Positions 49,300 to 59,800 of a stretch of DNA of 64,000 nucleotides are shown here, one piece after another (within the stretch, counting starts at the first letter, position 1; each line of letters begins with the position of its first letter). Origin of the DNA: Chitinophaga polysaccharea (lineage in GTDB: Bacteria; Bacteroidota; Bacteroidia; Chitinophagales; Chitinophagaceae); contig NZ_CABFVU010000001.1 of the NCBI RefSeq assembly GCF_902150045.1, positions 2,170,001 to 2,234,000 of the forward strand, read 5' to 3'. A program made the position numbers and the translations under genes. Under the pieces are notes generated by a model that searched no databases, was not told where the DNA came from, and was given only the letters and a program-made list of their open reading frames with translations.

Positions 49300-50420
49300 G
49301 ATAATATGATAATATCGATATCGTTGGAAGAAAGCGTTTTCAACAATTGATTAAACAGGTTAGTACGCAAAATGATCCGGAAAAGATTGATATGCGGTTT
49401 TCCCATACAAATTGTGGTGACCCGTTTTTCCAATGCAATGTTAATAATAGCTTCCGATACTTTGGCGTTGTGCTCCTGTATAACCTCAGCACCCAGTTCT
49501 GTAGCGAGTTTCAGGTTATTGATAAGATGGCGTTGGGCAGCCAGTGCAATTTTATCAGCGCTCTCGCCAGGTGTTTGCACATACAATACAAACCAATCGG
49601 CATGATAATAGGCAGCCAGCCTGGCTGTTTTGCGGATCACCTTCCGGGCTACTTCATCGTTGGTGGAAATACAGGCCAGGAAGCTTTCATGGCGCATCTG
49701 CATGTTACGGGGGATCTGTATCTCCACTTTTCTTTCCACCTGTGTGGTTACTTCCTTCAATGCCAGTTCCCGCAATTGCAGGATCTTATCTGCCTGGAAA
49801 AAATTACTCAGTGCGCTCTCTACTTTGGAGCGGTCATAGATCTTACCTTCTTTCAGGCGGGTGATCAGCTCATCAGCTGTGAGGTCGATGTTCACTACTT
49901 CATCAGCCATTTGCAGCACCAGGTCCGGAACGCGCTCCTGCACTTCCACGCCGGTGATGGATTTCACCTCCTGGTTAATGCTTTCAATATGCTGTATGTT
50001 TACTGCAGAAATAACATTGATCCCTGCATTCAGCAGGTCTACCGCATCCTGCCAGCGTTTTTCATTTTTGGAGCCGGGTATGTTGCTGTGTGCCAGTTCA
50101 TCCACCACTACCCAGTCGGGCGCCAGGAGCAGGATGGTAGAAAGATCCATTTCTTCCAGCATCTTCCCTTTATAGAATACCTGCCTGCGGGGTATCTGGG
50201 GCAGGCCATCCAGCAGGGCATGCGTTTCCGCACGCCCGTGGGTTTCAATATAACCAATCTGGATATTCACCCCGTTTCTTAACATGGTATGCGCTTCCTG
50301 CAGCATGCGGTAGGTTTTACCTACACCGGCGCTCATACCGATATAGATCTTAAACTTTCCCCTGCCGGCGCGATTGGCCAGGTTAAGAAACTGTTGTACG
50401 GAGTGTTCTTTTTCTGTCAT
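49296..50420 (-). CDS. kdpD: KdpD N-terminal sensor protein without kinase domain
   Basis: The cytoplasmic N-terminus of KdpD: GKFKIYIGMSAGVGKTYRML with a P-loop, QIGYIETHGRAETHALLDGL, DWVVVDELAHSNIPGSKNEKR and then a Usp-like domain (HESFLACISTNDEVARKVIR ... GKPHINLFRIILRTN). In E. coli this continues into four membrane helices and a kinase within ~890 aa; here it ends at 374 aa and the kinase is a separate coupled gene. It should sense potassium limitation or nucleotide signals for the adjacent kdpFABC genes. Confidence 0.9.
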   Translation of the reverse strand: MTEKEHSVQQFLNLANRAGRGKFKIYIGMSAGVGKTYRMLQEAHTMLRNGVNIQIGYIETHGRAETHALLDGLPQIPRRQVFYKGKMLEEMDLSTILLLAPDWVVVDELAHSNIPGSKNEKRWQDAVDLLNAGINVISAVNIQHIESINQEVKSITGVEVQERVPDLVLQMADEVVNIDLTADELITRLKEGKIYDRSKVESALSNFFQADKILQLRELALKEVTTQVERKVEIQIPRNMQMRHESFLACISTNDEVARKVIRKTARLAAYYHADWFVLYVQTPGESADKIALAAQRHLINNLKLATELGAEVIQEHNAKVSEAIINIALEKRVTTICMGKPHINLFRIILRTNLFNQLLKTLSSNDIDIIILS

Positions 50421-50430
50421 TATTATCTGG

Positions 50431-51513
50431 TTAGAACCATACTGCTAATGAAGCTGTGACAGCAGTATTGGTGTTTTCCGGCGTTGTTCCTTTCATGAAT
50501 GTTTTATCCTTTCCATTAAATGTTCTGCCTTCCAGCCTGAACATGACGTTATTTACCGGTGTGAAATCAAGGTTAAGCGAGTAACCGGTAGTTTGAAAGC
50601 CTTCCGGTATACCGGTACTTATAATAACACCGTTCTGATCATTATAGTGTTCCACACGGCCTGCCATTGCAAATTTATCTGTAAACGCATACCTGGCAAT
50701 TACAACGGGGCTGTACCAGCTGTTGAAGTCCGACGATCCTTTGGCTTTCTGCTGCAATCCGTAGTCGAATCCTGTAATGAGGCTGAATTTATCTGTTATA
50801 CTAAAGGTACCATAAACATTATTAAAGTAGCGCATCTGGCGTGCACTGTCTGGCAGATCATTACCGATATAAGTGCTCCAGTTAAGCAATATTTTTGTTG
50901 TTGGCTTAAAGGTGATCTGTGTACCAAAAGAAGGGGTTTGGTTGCCATCCACTTTTTTGATCCTTTGCCATCCGTTCAGGTACATGGCGGCAAACGACCA
51001 TTTATCGTTGGGCGTCCAGGTTACTTTGGCGCCAGTTTCGTAATACGGTGAGTTCTCTGCCAGGATGCTCCGGGTAAGGGTAGGGCAGTCTTTCCCGATG
51101 GCACTTTCAAAACCGATATGCGCAGGCATCACCCCTGCATCGATCCAAACATTTTTACCTACGCGGATACCAACATTGGCTTCGTATACATATTGCATGA
51201 GGGTAGGTTCTGCCGACAGGTTGTATTGCGGATAAGTACCTGCCATTAGTCCTATGTTGGCCCGGACCCTGTCTGATGTATAGGTGGCTTTCACCATTGC
51301 CAGGTTAAGGTTTAATTCATTATGACGGTTATAGTTGTACAGGAACCCGGGCTTCATATGATTCTCCGGGTTGTTCAGGTCATAGCTGTAATAGGCTTCG
51401 GCATAGCCGGAAAAGGTCACTTTTCCTTTCTCTTTTTCTTGTGGCGGAGCATCCTGTGCAAACATAGTAATAGCAGCTGCCAGGGCGCCGGCCAGTAATA
51501 AAATCTTCTTCAT
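50431..51513 (-). CDS. Outer-membrane porin of the BBP2/OmpL-like type
   Basis: A signal peptide (MKKILLLAGALAAAITMFAQ) is followed by ~340 residues of long beta-strands (VTFSGYAEAYYSYDLNNPEN, LNLNLAMVKATYTSDRVRAN, IGLMAGTYPQYNLSAEPTLM, SLNLDFTPVNNVMFRLEGRT) and a terminal strand TAVTASLAVWF ending in Phe, the outer-membrane insertion signal. It lies between kdpC and the KdpD sensor gene, so it probably lets potassium or small solutes cross the outer membrane under the same control. The start at 51513 gives a proper signal peptide; an upstream in-frame start does not. Confidence 0.85.
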   Translation of the reverse strand: MKKILLLAGALAAAITMFAQDAPPQEKEKGKVTFSGYAEAYYSYDLNNPENHMKPGFLYNYNRHNELNLNLAMVKATYTSDRVRANIGLMAGTYPQYNLSAEPTLMQYVYEANVGIRVGKNVWIDAGVMPAHIGFESAIGKDCPTLTRSILAENSPYYETGAKVTWTPNDKWSFAAMYLNGWQRIKKVDGNQTPSFGTQITFKPTTKILLNWSTYIGNDLPDSARQMRYFNNVYGTFSITDKFSLITGFDYGLQQKAKGSSDFNSWYSPVVIARYAFTDKFAMAGRVEHYNDQNGVIISTGIPEGFQTTGYSLNLDFTPVNNVMFRLEGRTFNGKDKTFMKGTTPENTNTAVTASLAVWF

Positions 51514-51626
51514 TTTAAATATATAGGTTCGCGTGAGTTGAATCACTGGTAACCTGCTGCGACAGGTTACCAGCTAAGAGTTTTTCACAAGACGTTCACA
51601 GGCTAAAGGAATAAAAGGACAGCGCC

Positions 51627-52190
51627 CTATTTCATATCATCGAGCGCTATGTTCAGTTTTAATACGTTCACAGTAGATAAACCAAACAGCCCCATTAAAG
51701 GCCCCTGAGTATTGGCGTCGATCAGTTGTTTCAGCTTACCGGCGGAGATACCTCTTAACTTCGCTACACGTGGCACCTGTACATAGGCGGCAGCAGGAGT
51801 GAGGTGTGGGTCTAACCCGCTGGCAGAGGCGGTAACCAGTTCTGCGGGGATGTTCTCTCTTTTAACATCAGGATTGTGTACCATAAAGGAGTCGATCCTT
51901 TCCTGCACTGTTTTCAGGTAGTCGGGGTTACCGGCCGCTTTATTGGAGCCACCGGACCCGGCAGCATTATAATCCACGGTAGAAGGGCGGGGCTGGAAAT
52001 ATTTATCGTCACTGAATTTCTGCGCAATGTTTTCATAACCCACTACTCTTCCGTTATGTGTTACTTTGATACCATCGCCTGCGCCGGGGGCCATTTTAGC
52101 CACAGCAGCAATGAACAGCGGGTATAACCCTCCCAGTAATACCACGAGTAACAATGTGAGTTTTACAGAAGGCCAAAGATATTTTTTCAT
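51627..52190 (-). CDS. kdpC: Potassium-transporting ATPase subunit C
   Basis: KdpC (187 aa) is the single-helix subunit that helps KdpB bind ATP. One N-terminal membrane helix (LTLLLVVLLGGLYPLFIAAV) is followed by family motifs YENIAQKFSDDKYFQPRPST, the SAAGSGGSN-type Gly/Ser stretch, ELVTASASGLDPHLTPAAAY and VQVPRVAKLRGI. It lies 25 bp after kdpB in the operon. Confidence 0.95.
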   Translation of the reverse strand: MKKYLWPSVKLTLLLVVLLGGLYPLFIAAVAKMAPGAGDGIKVTHNGRVVGYENIAQKFSDDKYFQPRPSTVDYNAAGSGGSNKAAGNPDYLKTVQERIDSFMVHNPDVKRENIPAELVTASASGLDPHLTPAAAYVQVPRVAKLRGISAGKLKQLIDANTQGPLMGLFGLSTVNVLKLNIALDDMK

Positions 52191-52215
52191 CTCTTTAAAT
52201 TTTATCAGTTTATAA

Positions 52216-54261
52216 TTACATGAAAAGCGCGATCAGCATATCAATCAGCTTGATACCAATGAACGGCGCTATGATACCGCCAACGCCATAGATCAGCAGG
52301 TTACGGCGAAGCAATGCACTGGCGCCGATGGGTTTGTAAGCCACCCCGCGTAAAGCCAGCGGGATCAGCATCGGGATAATGATAGCGTTAAATATCACCG
52401 CGCTGAGGATGGCCGTTTCGGGGCTGTGCAGTTTCATGATATTGATGCCCTGCAAGGCCGGTATAGACGCCATAAATAAGGCGGGAACGATAGCGAAATA
52501 TTTCGCCACATCATTGGCGATGGAAAAGGTGGTAAGAGTGCCGCGTGTCATCAACAGCTGTTTTCCGATTTCCACGATTTCAATCAGTTTGGTAGGATCG
52601 TTATCAAGATCCACCATGTTGCCGGCTTCCTTGGCAGCCTGGGTGCCACTGTTCATGGCTACGCCTACATCGGCCTGGGCCAGGGCAGGCGCATCATTGG
52701 TACCGTCGCCCATCATGGCTACGAGGCGGCCTTCATTCTGCTCCTTCCGGATATAGCTCATTTTGTCTTCCGGTTTAGCTTCCGCGATGAAGTCGTCCAC
52801 ACCGGCTTTGGTGGCAATGTATTTGGCAGTAAGCGGATTATCACCGGTTACCATCACCGTTTTCACGCCCATTTTACGCAGGCGGTCGAAACGCTCGCTG
52901 ATACCGGGCTTAATGATATCCTGCAATTCTATCACCCCTTGCACTTTGCTGTTGAGTGCTACCACCAGTGGCGTACCGCCGTCTTTTGAAATAGATTCCA
53001 CTTTAGCCAGTGTTTCTGCGGGGAAAGTAAATCCTTCCTTTTCTGCCAGCCGGCGTATAGCATCGTAAGCACCTTTGCGGATACGGCTTCCATCGGGCAG
53101 GTCTATTCCGCTGCTGCGTGTTTCTGCGGTGAATTTCACCAGGCTGGCGCCACTTACAGATAATTTACTAACTACTTCTTTGCCGGCCAGTTCCACGATG
53201 GATTTTCCTTCCGGCGTTTCATCCGATAAGGAGCTGAGTGCGCAGAGGCGGATAAATTCTGCAGCAGGAATACCATTGGTAGCATAAAAGTTAGTGGCCT
53301 TACGGTTACCGATAGTGATGGTACCGGTTTTATCCAGCAGCAGCACATCTATATCGCCGGCAGTTTCCACGGCTTTCCCTGATTTGGTGATCACATTTGC
53401 ACGCAGTGCGCGGTCCATTCCGGCAATACCGATAGCTGATAATAGACCACCAATGGTAGTAGGGATAAGGCATACAAAGAGAGAGATAAAAGCCGCAATG
53501 GTGATGGGCGTTTGTGCATAATCAGCAAATGGTTTCAGCGTTACGCATACAATAATAAACACCAGGGTGAAGCTGGCCAGCAGGATCGTCAGTGCAATTT
53601 CATTTGGTGTTTTCTGCCTGCTGGCGCCTTCTACGAGGGCAATCATTTTATCAAGGAAAGATTCTCCCGGTTCTGTGCTTACCCTTACTTTAATATGGTC
53701 GGACAATACTTTGGTACCGCCCACCACACTGGATTTGTCGCCGCCGGCTTCCCGGATCACCGGCGCGCTTTCACCGGTGATGGCCGATTCGTCGATACTG
53801 GCCAAACCCTGTACTATTTCACCGTCGGCGGGAATAATATCGCCCGGGTCGCATACGAAGATGTCGCCCTTGCGCAGGGAAGAAGAAGAAACAATTTTTA
53901 TTTCATTGGTGAAGATTTCGCCTACCAGTTCTACTTTTTTGGCGGGTGTTTCTTCTCTTGTTTTGCGGAGGCTTTCTGCCTGTGCTTTACCACGTGCTTC
54001 TGCAATAGCTTCTGCGAAGTTGGCGAACAGCACGGTAAGGAACAGTATCACAAAAATAGCCACATTATATGCCACGCTGCCTTGTTCCCTGTTACCGGTA
54101 AAGATCGCATACAGCGCTACTATCAGCATTACGGCAGTGCCTATTTCCACGGTGAACATCACCGGGTTTTTGAACATTAATCTTGGATTCAGTTTTACGA
54201 AAGACTGCTTCAGGCTCTCCATCACCAGTTCTTTCGGAAACAATTTATTATCATGCTTCAT
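52216..54261 (-). CDS. kdpB: Potassium-transporting P-type ATPase subunit B
   Basis: KdpB (681 aa) is the catalytic P-type ATPase of the KdpFABC high-affinity K+ pump. The phosphorylated Asp is in [13 protein letters not shown], the phosphatase motif in [12 protein letters not shown] and the hinge in [19 protein letters not shown]. Three hydrophobic blocks are present: N-terminal, around [20 protein letters not shown], and C-terminal. It is followed by kdpC and preceded, 20 bp away, by kdpA. Confidence 0.97.
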   Translation of the reverse strand: MKHDNKLFPKELVMESLKQSFVKLNPRLMFKNPVMFTVEIGTAVMLIVALYAIFTGNREQGSVAYNVAIFVILFLTVLFANFAEAIAEARGKAQAESLRKTREETPAKKVELVGEIFTNEIKIVSSSSLRKGDIFVCDPGDIIPADGEIVQGLASIDESAITGESAPVIREAGGDKSSVVGGTKVLSDHIKVRVSTEPGESFLDKMIALVEGASRQKTPNEIALTILLASFTLVFIIVCVTLKPFADYAQTPITIAAFISLFVCLIPTTIGGLLSAIGIAGMDRALRANVITKSGKAVETAGDIDVLLLDKTGTITIGNRKATNFYATNGIPAAEFIRLCALSSLSDETPEGKSIVELAGKEVVSKLSVSGASLVKFTAETRSSGIDLPDGSRIRKGAYDAIRRLAEKEGFTFPAETLAKVESISKDGGTPLVVALNSKVQGVIELQDIIKPGISERFDRLRKMGVKTVMVTGDNPLTAKYIATKAGVDDFIAEAKPEDKMSYIRKEQNEGRLVAMMGDGTNDAPALAQADVGVAMNSGTQAAKEAGNMVDLDNDPTKLIEIVEIGKQLLMTRGTLTTFSIANDVAKYFAIVPALFMASIPALQGINIMKLHSPETAILSAVIFNAIIIPMLIPLALRGVAYKPIGASALLRRNLLIYGVGGIIAPFIGIKLIDMLIALFM

Positions 54262-54281
54262 GGTAATCAGTCATTAAAAAA

Positions 54282-55994
54282 TTACAGGGAAAAATACTCT
54301 GCGATCGGGCCCAGTGCCAGCGCCGGGAAATAAGACAAGGCAGTGAGGATAATGATCACCGCAAAGGTCATCGCTCCAAAAGTGAGTGAATCTGTTTTCA
54401 GCGTACCGGCAGATTCAGGTATGTATTTCTTGGAGGCCATCAGCCCGGCAATAGCCACCGGCCCGATTATAGGCAGGAATCTGCCCAGGATCAGCACAAA
54501 ACCGGTAGATACATTCCAGAAAACGTTTCCATCTCCCAAACCTTCAAAACCAGAACCGTTATTGGCATTGGAAGAAGTATACTCATAGAGCATTTCAGAA
54601 AAACCGTGATAGCCGGGATTATTTAGCCAGGCCGATGGTTTCACCGCCCAGTTGGCATCGGGGTAATGTGATAATACCCACGACGATAAAGCAGTACCTG
54701 CCAGTATCAGGAATGGCGACAGCAGCGTAATAATGGCAGCTATCTTTACTTCCCTTGCCTCCAGTTTATGACCCATAAATTCAGGCGTACGGCCCACCAT
54801 CAGGCCCGATATAAACACAGCGATAATAATAAAGATGTAATAATTGAGAATACCTACACCGCAACCGCCATAAAAGCAATTCAGCATCATACCCAGCAGT
54901 TGCATCATACCGGTCATAGGCATGGTACTATCGTGCCAGCCGCATACAGAACCGGTTGAAATAATAGTAGTGACCGTACTCCAGTAACCCGTAGCTGCAG
55001 CGCCAAAGCGTACCTCCTTACCTTCCATTGCCCCCGTGGCCTGTTGAATGCCCATATGGGCTATGGCAGGGTTACCAGCCATTTCCTGCTGCATGGAAGG
55101 GACCAGCAGGCATATCATCCCGATGGTCATGATCCCGAAGATGACCATCGCAAACTTTCTTCGCTGTATAAACATTCCCAGTGCAAATACCATGGCGATA
55201 GGAATAAGTACCTGTGCTACCATTTCCGTCATCCAGGTCACATAGTTAGGATTCTCCAGCGGGTGTGCAGAGTTGGCTCCAAACCATCCGCCACCGTTGG
55301 TACCGAGATGTTTGATAGCGACAAAGCCCGCTACAGGGCCATGCGAAACATTCACTGTATCGCCCTGCATGGTTACAATAGCTTCCTTGCCGGCATAACT
55401 GGCTGGCATACCATTAAAAACAAAGATCAGCGCAATTACAATACTTATTGGTAAGAGGATACGGGTGATTGTTTTCAGGAAAATATCCCAGAAATTTCCA
55501 AGCTTAGTAGTGGTTTTTTCTTTCATGGCTTTGAAAACCACTATAAGTGCAGCAATGCCGGTGGCGGCGCTCACAAACTGCAGAAAGGCAAGTACAAATA
55601 ATTGTGTGAAATAAGTAACACCCGTTTCACCGGAGTAGTGCTGCAGGTTACAGTTCACCATAAAGCTGATGGCGGTGTTAAACGCCAGGTCAGCCGACTG
55701 CCCGGGATTTCCATCCGGGTTCAGTGGCAGTTTATCCTGGAAGAACAGCGCAAAAAAGGCATATACAAACCATACAAGGTTGATGGTGAGCAATGCCTTC
55801 ATGTGTTGTTTCCAGTTCATTTCCTCGGCAGGATTGATACCGGAAATTTTAAAGATGAAGCGTTCCAGCGGCGACATAAAATCGGACCAGGTCCGGTCGC
55901 CCCTGAATACCTTTACAATGTACCTCGACAGTGGCCAGGCAAGTAATAGCGTGATGCCGTAGGTGGCAATGACGCCTGAGATTTCTGTTGTCAT
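54282..55994 (-). CDS. kdpA: Potassium-transporting ATPase subunit A
   Basis: KdpA (570 aa) is the channel-like K+ selectivity subunit. Ten or so membrane helices and the selectivity-filter-like loops are visible: SFMVNCNLQHYSGETGVTYF, HLGTNGGGWFGANSAHPLEN, STGSVCGWHDSTMPMTGMM, YEYTSSNANNGSGFEGLGDG. These are the four pore loops with their conserved Gly residues. It directly follows the kdpF microprotein gene. Confidence 0.97.
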   Translation of the reverse strand: MTTEISGVIATYGITLLLAWPLSRYIVKVFRGDRTWSDFMSPLERFIFKISGINPAEEMNWKQHMKALLTINLVWFVYAFFALFFQDKLPLNPDGNPGQSADLAFNTAISFMVNCNLQHYSGETGVTYFTQLFVLAFLQFVSAATGIAALIVVFKAMKEKTTTKLGNFWDIFLKTITRILLPISIVIALIFVFNGMPASYAGKEAIVTMQGDTVNVSHGPVAGFVAIKHLGTNGGGWFGANSAHPLENPNYVTWMTEMVAQVLIPIAMVFALGMFIQRRKFAMVIFGIMTIGMICLLVPSMQQEMAGNPAIAHMGIQQATGAMEGKEVRFGAAATGYWSTVTTIISTGSVCGWHDSTMPMTGMMQLLGMMLNCFYGGCGVGILNYYIFIIIAVFISGLMVGRTPEFMGHKLEAREVKIAAIITLLSPFLILAGTALSSWVLSHYPDANWAVKPSAWLNNPGYHGFSEMLYEYTSSNANNGSGFEGLGDGNVFWNVSTGFVLILGRFLPIIGPVAIAGLMASKKYIPESAGTLKTDSLTFGAMTFAVIIILTALSYFPALALGPIAEYFSL

Positions 55995-56048
55995 TTTTAT
56001 AGTCAGTTAAATAAACTTTGCGTATAGGCGTTGGAGTGATATCTACGA

Positions 56049-56126
56049 TCAGAATTTTTCAGGTTTCAACAGTACATAGATCATATAGCCGAAAACGAAA
56101 AGTGACAGAATAAATAATGCGTTCAT
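56049..56126 (-). CDS. kdpF: KdpF-like microprotein (25 aa)
   Basis: The ORF MNALFILSLFVFGYMIYVLL ends KPEKF. A single membrane helix and the terminal LLKPEKF are the hallmark of KdpF, the small lipid-like stabiliser of the Kdp complex. It lies 54 bp upstream of kdpA. Confidence 0.88.
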   Translation of the reverse strand: MNALFILSLFVFGYMIYVLLKPEKF

Positions 56127-56138
56127 AAATAACAGTGT

Positions 56139-56222
56139 TTAGATCTTTTCAAAATAGTCGACTGATTTGAAGAATATTGCGAAGCAGGCCAATCCCGCCA
56201 GTACCAGGAGAATAGTCATCAT
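56139..56222 (-). CDS. Second membrane microprotein in the kdp operon (27 aa)
   Basis: The ORF MMTILLVLAGLACFAIFFKS continues VDYFEKI. It is one hydrophobic helix with a charged tail, just upstream of kdpF (12 bp apart). It does not have the KPEKF end of KdpF. I infer another small Kdp subunit or regulator; the coding status rests on position and composition. Confidence 0.6.
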   Translation of the reverse strand: MMTILLVLAGLACFAIFFKSVDYFEKI

Positions 56223-56232
56223 AAAAAGTGTT

Positions 56233-56568
56233 TTAAATAGCTATAGTTTGTAAATGTTGAATCCTTACATTCTTCAGTGATAAAGGAAGCAGCTCCTTAT
56301 GTTTTCCGCAGAGGAGGGGTGAGAGCGTGTACATAAATGCGCCCTCTATGGCGTTACGCAGGGCACTGCTCCCATTGTGATACAATACAGCGGCCACGTT
56401 AAAACAACGTTTTACCTCATGAAGCTGCCCGCTTCTGATCATCCGGCCGGTATAACCGGCAAAGGTGTGAATCACCTTGCTGATCGCTCCTTTTTGTTGT
56501 TCTGCGGGAAATGTTAAGCCCGGAATCTGTAAACCTATCAATTGGGAGATTTTTGAATCTGGTAGCAT
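56233..56568 (-). CDS. Small conserved-looking protein at the head of the kdp operon
   Basis: A soluble helical protein of ~111 aa, 10 bp upstream of the microprotein gene. Segments such as GLTFPAEQQKGAISKVIHTF, EVKRCFNVAAVLYHNGSSAL and RNAIEGAFMYTLSPLL look conserved, and similar small proteins of unknown function (DUF7674-like) come to mind, with moderate certainty. MLPDSK at 56568 is the preferred start; the frame is open to 56619. Its place as first gene suggests a regulatory or accessory role in potassium uptake. Confidence 0.6.
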   Translation of the reverse strand: MLPDSKISQLIGLQIPGLTFPAEQQKGAISKVIHTFAGYTGRMIRSGQLHEVKRCFNVAAVLYHNGSSALRNAIEGAFMYTLSPLLCGKHKELLPLSLKNVRIQHLQTIAI

Positions 56569-56784
56569 GTGATCAATTGTTTTGATACAAACAGGGTAAT
56601 GCCAGCGAAGTGCCAGCATTGGAACAGGGGCTTACTTTCTCTCTTAATTAACTAATAACCAGGCTATTAAATAATATTTATGGGAGATGTGGAGAAGGTG
56701 CTCAATGGCCAAACCATGCAGAAATGGTAGGGTGTATGCAGAAAATGAAAGTGCTGGCCAGGAACATCTTTTAAAAAATGTCGT

Positions 56785-56821
56785 AAAAAAAGAGCGGTTC
56801 TACTTTCGTAAAACCGCTCCT
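56785..56821 (-). terminator. Intrinsic terminator of the SNF2 gene
   Basis: GAGCGGTT / AACCGCTC with a partly paired inner loop, followed on the minus strand by a T7 run. It lies 23 bp after the helicase stop. Confidence 0.8.
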
Positions 56822-56843
56822 TTATGAATCGTTTATTGTTGTT

Positions 56844-59800
56844 CTAACTAAACAAATACAATACATCTTCTTTCGTCAGCTTCTTCACAAAACCACTGTC
56901 GTCAGAAATAATTTCCTTCACCAGTGACTTTTTGCGTTCCTGCAACTGCAATATTTTTTCTTCCACGGTATCTTTACAGATCATGCGGTAAGCAAAAATA
57001 TTCTTGGTTTGCCCGATACGGTGGGTACGGTCAATGGCCTGTTGTTCTACAGCCGGGTTCCACCATGGATCTACGATGTATACATAATCAGCAGCAGTGA
57101 GGTTCAAACCTACGCCACCGGCTTTCAGTGAAATAAGGAATACACGGCATTCGTCGTTGTGCTGGAAGTTCTGGATAGCCTTTTCACGATCAACGGTGGA
57201 AGTGCTTCCATCAAAATACTCGTATGGTATTTTGAGATGTTGCATCCGGTCGCGGATCAATCCGAGCATTCCCAGGAACTGAGAGAAGATCAGCACTTTG
57301 TGGTTGCCGATGTTTTCGGAAATTTCACGGGTAAGCTCATGCAGCTTCACGGAATGATTCGGATACTGTTCTGTATCATTCAGTATAGCGGGCGAATCGC
57401 ATATCTGCCGCAGCTTCATGAGGCCCTGCAGGATGGTAAGCTGAGAACGTTCCATACCCTGATCTTCAATAACACCAAGGATCTTGGAGCGATAGGTGTT
57501 ACGGTAGGCATCATAAATATGCCGTTGTTCCGCATCCATTTCGCAGAAGATCACGGTTTCTATTTTTTCCGGCAGATCTTTCGCCACCTGTTCCTTAGTA
57601 CGGCGAAGGATAAACGGATAGATCAGTTTACGCAGATGTTCCTTTCTTTCTTCATCCTGGAACTTATCGATGGGCGTAGCAAATTCGTTGCGGAAAAAGT
57701 CTACGCTGCCAAGCATGCCCGGGTTCAGGAAGTTCATCTGGGCATAAATATCGAAGGTATTGTTCTGCATGGGGGTACCGCTCAGCGCCAGCCGGTTCTT
57801 GGTTTGAAGCAGTTGTGCCGCTTTGGTTACTTTCGACTGCGGATTCTTGATAGCCTGCGATTCATCGAGGATCACGTAGTCAAATTCAAGCTTCATCAGC
57901 AGCTGAATATCACTGCGGAGCGTACCATAAGTGGTGATTATAGCATCAAATTTACCCAGTTCCTCGGAGGATTTCAATCGCGCAGGGCCATGATGAATAT
58001 GATGCCTGATATCCGGTGTAAATTTCCTGATCTCATTTTCCCAGTTATAGATCAATGTGGTAGGACAAACGATCAGCGCCATTGTTTTGCCTTCGTGCTT
58101 ATTCTTGTAGTACTGCAGGAAGGTGAGGGCCTGGATGGTTTTACCCAACCCCATATCATCTGCCAGGATACCGCCCCATTTGATATCATCGAGGTAGTTC
58201 AGCCACTGGAAGCCGCTTTCCTGGTAGGGGCGAAGAGTTGCCTGCAGGTTTTCCGGCAGGGCAATACTGCGGATCTCATCGAACTGCAACAGTTTGCGGC
58301 GCTTCTGTTCAAGTTCCAGCACTACGGCTTCATCATCAATAAACTCATAGAGCTCATCAATCACGCTGAAGTTGTATTTGCTGAGCTTAAGTCCTTTATC
58401 TTTTTCTTCCCCAACTTTAAACAGCAGGGAGTATTTGCGCAGCCATTCTTCCGGCAGCAGACCCAGGGAGCCATCCGCCAGCTGAACATAATTCTGTTTG
58501 TTGGCCAACGCATTCTTAATATCCTTGATACTTACTTTCTGATCACCATACAGTACTTCGATCTGTGCGTCGAACCAGTCGATACCGGAGCTGATCTGCA
58601 GGTTGGTGACCGGTTTATGCGAGCTGAATTTAAAGTTGCGGAGGTTATCGAATCCGAACACCCGCACATTCATTTCCTTCAGTGCATCGAAGAACAGGAA
58701 GAACCAGTTATTTTTCAGCGCTTCTTTCGCGCGCAGATAAAAATAATTATGGTTATCATGTTGTGCGAAGTTAGTATGTAAAGTGCGGAGCTTATTTACA
58801 AAAGCATCTTCTGCTTCTTTATTGCGGTGGATAACGAGCACTTTATTTCCCTCCTGTACGGTGATCTTGCCTTCGTCGTTCCACTCCACTTCCTGGCCCC
58901 GATAAGCAAAACCGGGCTGTATGATAAATGTTTCGCCGAGCTCTTTCAGGAATACCCGAGGTTCCGGCATTACATCCTTCAGTTCTGCGAGCAGTCCTTT
59001 ATCGAACTGTATATCGTACTGGCGGCTCAGCGGCAGCAGGTAATCTTTCAGGTAGGCCGGCCATTCCCGGTTAGCGATCCGCAGCTGCCCGTTCTGGCGG
59101 AAAAGTTCTACGTGGAGGGCATCCTGCGGGCTTTCAAACAAATAGATCACTTGTTTGTACAGGAACATTAACGGGCTTTCCCATTCATTTTCAGATACAT
59201 TTACCAGTTCTCCTTCAATGTTCACATAGCAGTTGATGTCTACATGAGTATCGCCGGTATTGGTTTTTATGATCAGTTTGAGCCTGTCGGCGCCAATCTG
59301 CAGTTGCTGCAGGTTCTTTGTTTTGAAGGCCTGCCTGTTGGGCAGTTCAAATACCAGTCCGTGTTCTGCCAGCTGTGGGAACAGTTTGGCGAGTTTGGGA
59401 TGGAGGTATTCCAGCATCAGTTCTTTTGTTTCGGTAGGGAGCTCTTCTGCATTTTCATGCGTAATATTTTCCCATATACCGGCAAAGGGGGAATTTTTGC
59501 TGAGGAATTTGCTGACTTCAGTGCCCTGTAATTTTCGTATAGGCGCTATCAGTTCACGGTCTTTTTCCTTGAACTGGTAGAAGTCGATGTATTTGGTAAG
59601 ATCCAGTTTACTGGCCAGTGATACGAAGGCGGTTTGTTCTTCGTTTATTTCGCCGCTTACCAGGTCTATTTTAAAATAGGGATACAGTGTTTCGTTGGCG
59701 TTGAAAACTGCTGCCAGCCTTTGCGTAATGGTGATGGTCTCTTCCGGTGGCGGCGGGGCTGTAACCGGTTGCCGGCCTGCGGCAGCGCCATCTACGCGTT

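Noticed and set aside
57159..58781. A 540-codon open frame antisense to the SNF2 helicase gene
   Set aside because: The helicase frame on the other strand has all family motifs; the antisense product has no recognisable domain and a composition typical of a shadow frame.
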